A stretch of 64,000 bases of DNA from Cristatella mucedo (Eukaryota > Bryozoa > Phylactolaemata > Cristatellidae), in contig WPIO01000025.1 of assembly GCA_009760855.2 (NCBI GenBank), positions 481,001-545,000 on the forward strand, read 5' to 3'. Positions within the stretch are counted from its first letter, which is position 1, and each line of letters begins with the position of its first letter. The notes beneath the pieces are model-generated. The model had not been told where the DNA came from and did not search any database. It was given only the letters and a program-made list of their open reading frames with translations. Below are positions 14,001 to 23,000 of this stretch, in pieces. A program made the position numbers and the translations under genes.

Positions 14001-17000
14001 GTATAGTGATAATAGAAATAAAAATATGCATTCGTGTAGTATCTTTAACCAGTACATTACTTTCAAAGGGGCACTTTACATATGCTGGAAAGTAAGCATT
14101 TCAACCGATTCTGATAGTGCACCATTTCATCATGTGTAAGGACACAGACTGCCACCCACACGGACGAAGCAAATGCTGTGAGTAACTAGTTGATTCTCAG
14201 CTTTCTTTTTAGATGACTTCAACCTAGAGGATAGCTTGATGTCATTTGGTAGCGAGCTCCTGGCATTGGGAGCATAGCGATTGAAAGCTCGGTTTCAAAA
14301 CGAGTTTTGGTTAGTTAAAGACACTGCTAAATGACTACATTCAGAAGGGTTGACTGTGCAAAGTGAAATCCTGGGACTATATGTTTCAGATAGGTAGGCC
14401 GTAGTAAGACAGTTAATTTCCCTACACGTGAGTGGCAGTATACAGAAGTCGATGGGCTGCTCGATTAGGAGTAACTGAACGTCGGATAGAAGTTCTACTC
14501 CCTGGCAGATGCAAAGTTCACCATAGCTGCGCCGGGAAGGGATTAGGGGTTGATTCTGGCTGAAAGTATGTCTACGGATATATGTCTATGAACCCCTTCA
14601 CCATCACCGCGAGAGCCTACTAGCCCTCGTGATTCAGCTAGAGTAGAGGTCGGCAAGCTCTGGCCTTTAGGCGAGATCCGGCCTCGCGACCCCCTAGTTA
14701 TTAATTGATGGATCCGTAGCCTAATTGATTCGTCGCGGTTTTCCTCCCCTTTCACTATAGATGTACTTTGACTTACGAGTATCCCAACTGACGAGTCGTC
14801 GAGGCAGGAGCCCTTTCTTGGCTGCTTTTTGCTTTGAGTTGAGAGCTAACAGTTATTGTGCTTGATTTTGCTTCGCACATTTCGCAGTATGATTGCAGAG
14901 CTGCGACTTTGCTTTGCACGCGGCTAGCGGCTGCAGCCCTTAGCTGTAACGGATTTGCTCCAGAAAATGTTAATGCAGAGGTCGGCAAAATCCGGCCTTT
15001 ATGCCAGATAGGCCCTAGCTAGCAGTCCAGTCTGGCCTAATGCCACTCTAGTTATTTATAGTTGAATCTGGCCTAATTAATAATTATAATAATGAAACAT
15101 TATATTTAGTAACCTGGAGAGAACTCAATCTCTGTCTAGGCACTTTACACTTGCCTCAAAAGAAGCACGATCGAATGGTCAGTATCTGAATTGTTGCGAT
15201 TTTGTTCCCCTTACTGTCGGTTTCAGTTCAACTGTTCCCCCATGTATATTTTCAGAACTGATGTCAGGCGCTTGTATGAACGAAAGGGCATGGCCGGGTT
15301 GGGGTGAGAGACGTCTACCCCTGTAATTGCCATGTCTGTGAGCCAGTTGGGGCTTTTTGTTTGTTTGTTCGTCTGGTCACGCCCACTCGGGCAGGCAAGC
15401 AGAGTGGGGGCGGTTTCTTCTGGCCAATATGTCTTCGTGACCTCTTGAAATGGCCTAGTTGCCCGGAACCTTTGCCAGCCTCTGAGCTAGTGGCTTATCG
15501 GGTGGCAGCACTAGGGCCTAGCTTTAAATCGTTTCTCCTGATTTACTAGATGGGGCTAAAAATACTGCTGGGGCCCTTTCATGTTCATATTCGGGGTCGG
15601 TTTCGAAAGGGTTCGAACAATTTTTAAAGGCAGCCATAATTTTTTTCGAGTTGCTACTGAGGCGACTCATTTTAGGAAGCTCTGAGGATGCCTGCCGAGT
15701 AGCCGACCCTCGGCACACAGCTTCAAGCCCCCAAATTGGCATAAACATTTCTTATCGAATTTCAGCAAATGTTGCCCATGTAGAGGTGGTGAATAACAAG
15801 TTAGAAAGGAGGCCGAGGCAGGTAGATTTTGAAATGTAAGCCATGACTTTGTACCACTCCCCTCATGGTCAATCTTTGGCTAGCTGTGCCAAAATAATGG
15901 TTATGTCCTTGATATACGCGCCTAACAATAAGCTTTTATGAACCTTGAACGAAAAGAAAATTTCTGGATCTTGATGACAAGTATATGTACAGATTATATC
16001 TTTTTGCAAATTGGAAAGATTTGGTGAGGTCAGCAACAAGATGTCTGGCTCAGACCTGTTCTAAACCGATATAAGAGTGGGCATTGTCATGCCATAGCTT
16101 GCTAGATTGCTCTCTGAATGAGGTGAAATTCTTTTTAAGAACTCAGCTCCACGGCAGATGGCCTCCGGTCGCTCTGTATTTTTAATTTGCGTTATGTCTA
16201 TTCTTGACTCACAGATTTTCAGATTAAGATTCCAGCAGCAAGTTTTATATTGCATGTGATAAGCAATCGATGTCATTCACTAATGTACCAGCATTTTTGT
16301 GTCTCGTGCCATCTGCAATGTCAGCCCTACTCAAGATCACCCTAATGCCCATTCTCTATAGATAAACAGTCGAATGTAAATTTCAAAGTATGTCAGTTAC
16401 TTTAGACCGGAGGTGTGTTCTACCTGTCAATAGTGATCAGCTGACGAATGCTATGCACTTTAGGTCACTAAGTAGCTGATATAGATAGCCAGGTCACTAT
16501 TTTGTGTAATTTCTGTCTTGAACACAGTGCATTGCAACTGTATACTTGATTCGACAGGTATGAAACCTGCTATAGTTCATCCTACTTCTACTGGTTGATA
16601 CTTGTAATAGCTCACAAAATGCCGGCAGCTAGAGGGATTCCCTAAGAAGCTGTCCAACTGCCCTTGAGGGGGTGCACCTCTGGTGCACATGCCTAAAGTG
16701 TTGGTGGAGGCATACTGGATAGAAGCTTGTAAGCTGCGGTCGTGGTTTCTACCGTTTGCTGGCCGGGCAAATCACCGTTGCTACTCACACACATGGGCTC
16801 CAAGTGAACTTGGTCTATTAGTGCATGTATCTTGGTTCCCGTAAAGAGCCGAGGCCATTTGCTAGGAGGCTGGTATTTCCCAGTCGCCACTATTTTTGCA
16901 GGGTGCCAACAGTGCCCTCTCCGCCTCTCATCCTCCTACCCCCTCCCCTCTCTTTTTTCTCACTCTCTTTCTCTCTCGCTCAAATCACCCTTACATTCTC

Positions 17001-20000
17001 CCTCTCTTCTCAGAACCTTTTCTTATCTTTCTTTATTTCACCCTACCTTCTTCTAGATGTGTAGATTTTCTGTAAGTATGTTTAGCCTGACACTATCTAT
17101 TAATGTTTGAACTAAGACCGGTATATATATACCGGCTCATATTCTATCACTCTGGTGTAGTGTGGCATAGAAACAGACCATCCTTACGTAAGTTGCTTCG
17201 TCATCGCCTCTTCGCAGGAGTTGTAGTCCTAATAGTTTTGCTAGAGTTTGCGAAGGTACGAGCAGAGCTTTCGACAGTCCCTAACCTTGACCGGAGCTTC
17301 CTGCTCCTGCCTCGGTCTAATGGTCTGCACCGTACATTATCCACAGATGAATGGTCGTATGGAGTATTGCATTTTCTTGTGTGTGCCGTACATAAATCGT
17401 GCACACCACATCAAATGTTTAACGTGGTCGTCCAAAGCATAAGTTAGCCACGGAGATTGGTGCATTTTACTCGCAAAGAAAGAGCAAAATAAAAACGTAT
17501 TCTCCAACTGTTACAGATAGTATTTATCGGTATGATCTCTCGGGCTTCCGAAAGCGCTCTTTTCAGGTTTACCTATAGACTTGCAGGCAGTCTCTCTTGG
17601 AGCTGGCTGTTCATGCGCGATGTTTTCCTTGGGCTCCAATGTGGTGCTACTGCTCTCATTAAGGCAAGTGATTTACATGAACATTTTCATCCTTTATGCT
17701 TAATGTAGGAACTACTAATATAGCCTTCATTCTATGAACTTACTTCGTATTTTAACCGCGTATGCTTGCAGGTTTTGGTCTTAAAATCAGTGCTAAATAA
17801 TGCACGCGTCTTCTAGCTTATGTTGCATGGACTAGGCTACGTTATGAGACGAATTTCAGCCTGAACAAAGCAAACGATATTCCGGGAGCTTAATTTATGC
17901 ACGGCTTCCTCAGCATCGGTCGATGCCTCATCCAATATGACCATGCAGCCGATAGGTTCTGCACCAAAATTCTAGCAATTAGGAAGCGCCTAGTCTTAAT
18001 GCCAATTCCAGGGTGATATACAATGCTTCGTTCTTTATTCTTTGTTCTTCTTTGTTCTTCGTTCTTTAACCTTTCAATTATTATTTACGGTAACATTGGA
18101 GATTTTTGTGGGCTGCGGCCTCAGTATTCTTTGTAACTGGAAGAGAGCAGTGTCAGGGTGTGGGTGAGTAAGGTGTGTGCATGCACGCACAGGCACTCAT
18201 ACCCGTGTGCACAAATACGGAACCACATATTGAGATGGAGATAAGCAAATACGCACACAAGACAGATGGATACAAAAACACTCGCAGAGTTAGAGAGGGG
18301 GAGAGAGAGCGAGAGCAAGAGACCCAGGTGCACGGTATAGGCAAAGTAGAACGTAGGAAAGGCATGCATACTGAAATGCAAGACGGAAAGAAAGAGCAAA
18401 AGAGAGAAAGGGAGATGTAGGAGCAGCAAACGATTGAAGATGGAGAAAGCAGAGAGATGGAAAAATGGGAGAAGGTAAGAAGGATGCTCGTAGGCTGAGG
18501 TAATTGATTTGTGCTGCAGCCACCCCTTTTTTTGCAGACTCAGATTAAGACCTGGGCCAGTTTGTCTCGACACTCACGAACAGCAGAAAGCTAAAGCAGC
18601 TCGAGTTCTGCGATAGCCTGTACTCGACTGATGCTATGCACAGACAACATAGGCATTGAATTTGTTCGACTACAAGTATTTTTTGCAGAGCTGTCTTTAC
18701 AGTATCGATGGTTAATTTTTTGCTGCAAATCTGTCTTTATAGTTTGCCTTTTCTGTCACCAAAGAGACGGATAACGTGCTGGTCAGCTTGGAGCAGTGTG
18801 TGGACAATCGGTCTTCTGAAAAACCAGCCATAGGATTCCATGTGATGATGGTGAGTTGAGATTAAATTTACTAACAACTGAATCCTTCTCGAATCGTCAT
18901 TAGTGCGTGTTTTTTCTGTTTGGACTTAGGTGGAGGAGAACCGCATTAGCCGTCTACATGAAAAGCAGAAAGTAGTCAGCTCGTCAATATTCAAGAATAG
19001 CCGAAGTGTTTTTGGTCGGTTTGAACTAGTTCAAGGGCGTTACGTCGTTCTTCCGTGCACGTTTGAACCCGGCATCGAGAGGCGGTTTCTGCTGCGCGTC
19101 TACACGGGGCAGTCAATGAACAGTAGGTGAGTGCTGAAGTGGAGAGCTACCTGACTAGTGCATCCGGTTAGTCCATCTGACTGCTATCTTACCTGATTGA
19201 CAAGCCTACAGGAGACTTTTCTTGCTGCTGACCTGATTTATTTTGAAAGGATGTGATAGCAGGCCTCCTAGTGATGGCACGTAATGGCATATGACAAGTC
19301 AGCTTGTGGTATGATATCTCTTTCATTTAAGTCCTTAAAGACTCAATGGTGTAGTCATCCAGCTCTGTCAAAAATCTTGTTAGCAGAACTGTCATTCCAA
19401 GGCTTTAACTTAAGCACACTCAATTCAGCCATCTCTGGGCTAGATCTGTTGATCACATGACAGCAGACACTGTGCTCGAAGTGCTCAAGCAAGCTCTAGT
19501 GCCGGAGCGATCGTACTTCTAAAAGAGCTGCAGGCAGTGCATGTGAGATGGAAACAGCAGTTGTACGGTTATTAGCAATCGGTTGAAAATGTGTCTGCAG
19601 TTTTCGCACAAAGTAATTTGAACAGCTATTTGTTGCCAACGCTTTCCAGCGATCTCGGTCACCTGTACTGCAGCGTTTTTTTGCAAATAGGCTTACCGCC
19701 TAGGCATACTTCTTGCTGGGCGCTCTGCCCCAGCGCTGGAGCGGCGGCTCAGTGGCGCCGTCACTAAAAGCATAGTGCACCCGGCTAGTTTATTGGCAGA
19801 CATTAGACTGCCAAGGAACACGAAAACAGACGAAACATAATAATATTATGAAGAGACAAGAGAATCAGGTTAAAGCACAAGGTGATGAGTGGAAGCAATA
19901 GGTGAGCACTTTTTAAACCACGGAAGCAGACCTAGTGACTATCATGACTTGTGACACCTGTTCCGCTTCCGGACTGAATGCAGTGCCTGTTAAAGCAAGT

Positions 20001-23000
20001 GGTTTGATGGAATGAAATTTGTGCTTTGTTATTCTCTTGTTAGAGCGTTGACAATGGACCACCCGAGTAAGGCAATCTGCTGTGGTCTGTGCGTACGGCC
20101 TTACTTGTTAGCGACCAGAGTGCAATTCGTCAACGCATCTGGACTTCCGGCTTCTTCTTCAGGTATGCCAAAATTGCCGTTTTCCTTTATCGTAACACCT
20201 GTAATGATATGTATATTTCACGTCGCATTCAGTTATTCCTGCTTATCCGACCATACTTATATTTCCAGCATAGAGCCTCACAATGCATTACCCAGATTAA
20301 CAGTAGTGCGACTAATTGTATGACTAATTGATTGCCTCAAGTTGATTATAATTGCTCCGAACTTTTAATTGATTTGGCTGAGCCGAGTCAGGCGGCCATC
20401 ATCATGCTCCTCATGCAAGTGAGCCGCTGTTGATCTGCGGAGGCACTTGCTGTAGTTGGAAGAATTATAGCGGTTACTTTTAGAAAATGACGGTAGCGTT
20501 ACACATTCGGTTGATGTCCGAGCAAACCTCATCGGGGAGAAAGGCAAGACTTTATCTTTGGTTCTTTTTTTGGCTCGTTAGAAACTTGATGGAATTTAAG
20601 AAATTTGGCTTTTTATGAACTCGTAACCCAAATATTCCTGTTATTTTTATGTATTGGCAACTTTTTCACGTTTTAAATATTGTACACAATAGTTTGGCCG
20701 ATCTTTGAGCTACCGCACAGGATTCTAAGTATTTATGAATGTGCACACTTTAATGACCCGTTACCTAAGGCTTAAGAACTGGGATTACACGGCTAAAATA
20801 TAAAATGTCTATCTGTAATTCCACAAATCTACACAAACTAAGTGGGTATTACGAATGAGAGTTTTGTATAGCACACTCAAAGCCTAAGTCCAAGTTAGTC
20901 TATGCATTTGTGACATCCCGTCTTGACTTCTGTAACTCACTGCTTGCTGGCCTACCGGCATGTGCAATCAGGCGATTACAGCTGGTGCAAAACTCCGCAT
21001 CTAGGCTTGTCTCGCCGTTGCCACATGACCACTTCTCGCCTACCTGCACTGGCTACCAGTCGAGCACTTTTAGGTCACTTCATTCTTTGGCTCCAGTCTA
21101 TATCTCAGATCTACTCCCCCACCAGGCCAAGCATCCTACCGCCCGCTTTTCGGAATCCACCAATATCTCGTACAAACCTCATATCTTTTGGAGACCGTGC
21201 ATTTAATTCGTATGCTCCCAAAGTCTGGAACTCCCTCCCGACTTGCGTCAGAACGTCCCCTGACTTGACCACATTTAAAAAGAACTTGAAAACACACCTG
21301 TTTAGGACAGCATTTAGTGTGTCCCTTTGACTCGTCCTTTATGTGCTTATGCGTGCTGACACCGTGCATGCTCCCACTAACCACATTTGCATGCTGACCC
21401 TGTGCATGTCACCCTAACCATGTTATTCATGTTGTTTATCAAGCATGATATTACTCACCATTCAATCGCGTTTCCCTTAGCAGCAAATGTAAAGCGCCTA
21501 GAAAGAGATCGAGTTCTCTGAGGGTGTTTTATCAAGTGCATTATTATTATTATTTTGATAAAGCCTAAATGGTATTCAGTATGCATTCGGTAGCCAACAG
21601 ACTTCCATCTCATGAAAAGAAAGAAAGTGAGAAGCAGAGCTGAATTAGGATAGCAGTTCCGGTAGTGAGTAGCATGAAAGTAGCAACTCAGGACGGCTGG
21701 AAAAAATTGCCATAGTTGGCAGCAGGAAAGTAGATGTCTTTGCATAAGAATTGTAGAACCCACTTCCACTGTCTAGTTCCTGCTGAGCAAAAGCTTTTGT
21801 GGCCAACGGTCTTTAAGCAGAGGAACGGAACAGCTAATATGGTGTCTGAGAGAGCCTGAGGGCACGAGGAGGCTGAAACTGGTGCATAAGTTAAACTAGG
21901 TATGAAGGAGCCAAGCCGTGGCAGGCCTTGTGGGTCTGCGTAAGAAATTTACTCTGTATCTGTTGATAAACAGTGAGCGATCGAAGCTCTCAAAGCAAAG
22001 GAGACACATGGTTAAAGCTCTGGGATTTATTAACTGGCCTTGCAGTTATGTTTATCACCAGTTTCAGTGGCCTAGTGGCTTTTTTCGGTAGCACAGCCAA
22101 ATTGGAAGTGCGATATAATCTTCCCAAACAGAACCAGGGAGCAAGATAGATTTTTTCCAGGCCACCTGTATCGACAGTCCCTAATCTTAGATTTTTGATT
22201 TAACGTAATGGGTAGCTGTGGAGGTAGCCTTCCTAACGAAACTTTAAAAATCTAAGCAGCTTTCAGAGACGATCACTGAGTTCAGAGCTCAAAATGTCTT
22301 TTAGTGCAGCCACAAGCTTTGGTTGTCCTATGAGTAGCAGTTCAGTTTTTTCATCGTTAAGTTTAAGGGAATGTGAGAGCCAGTCTCCCTTTCCAGCTTA
22401 GCACTCTACTACAACTAAATGTAGCTTCACTGTAAAGTCTGCTGAATTTCAGCTGCGTAACATTGCAAAAATTAAGTTCTGCTTTAACAGGGATATAGCA
22501 ACCAAGTTGGTCATTGCATTTGTTTCAGGTCTGAATTCTCTGACTCGCCACTTGCCTCTCTTTCAACATGTGATATAAAGCACTTCCATTAGGTGTCTAT
22601 ATTCGCGGCTAGGCTTATCTGTCGTTAACTTTGCAATCGCCAAATTGTACCACTTCTTGCCGAACTGCAGCGGCTCTAACTCAAGCGTATCAACTTGATT
22701 TGTGTACATACTATTGGTTTCCTTTATTCTCTCAATCTGACCCATGTTTCCCAACAACTTTCTAATCAGGCTAGGCATCATGCTGTCAGCATCTCCTGAC
22801 TGAAGTCGCTTAGCTGTGTTTCTAACTAACATCACCCGAAGCATGGAACTCACTAACGACACCCCTTGACTTGAAGACATTTATAAAAATCTAAAAAAAC
22901 GCACATATTTCTCACAGAATTTTCTTGGTCCGTTGGAATGGTTTTTTTGTGTGATTGTGCTTGTTGACACTGTGCATTTTATAACTGATCAGTTGATAGT

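Larger units (their letters stand above)
1150..17900 (+). repeat. segmental duplication, copy 1 block
   Basis: This block aligns collinearly with about 35525-64000. Anchors are 1225 with 35590, exon 1 with 37225, 2390 with 40980, 3145 with 41742, exon 2 with 43667, exon 3 with 45002, exon 5 with 50776, exon 6 with 57181, 13680 with 57965, 16300 with 61200 and 17520 with 63620. The real extent is larger; the partner leaves the window. Non-coding identity is roughly that of an old duplication, with many small indels. Confidence 0.85.

Noticed and set aside
18121-18573. 150-codon open frame on the - strand
   Set aside because: It lies in a purine/pyrimidine-biased low-complexity tract inside calpain intron 6 and matches no family I know.
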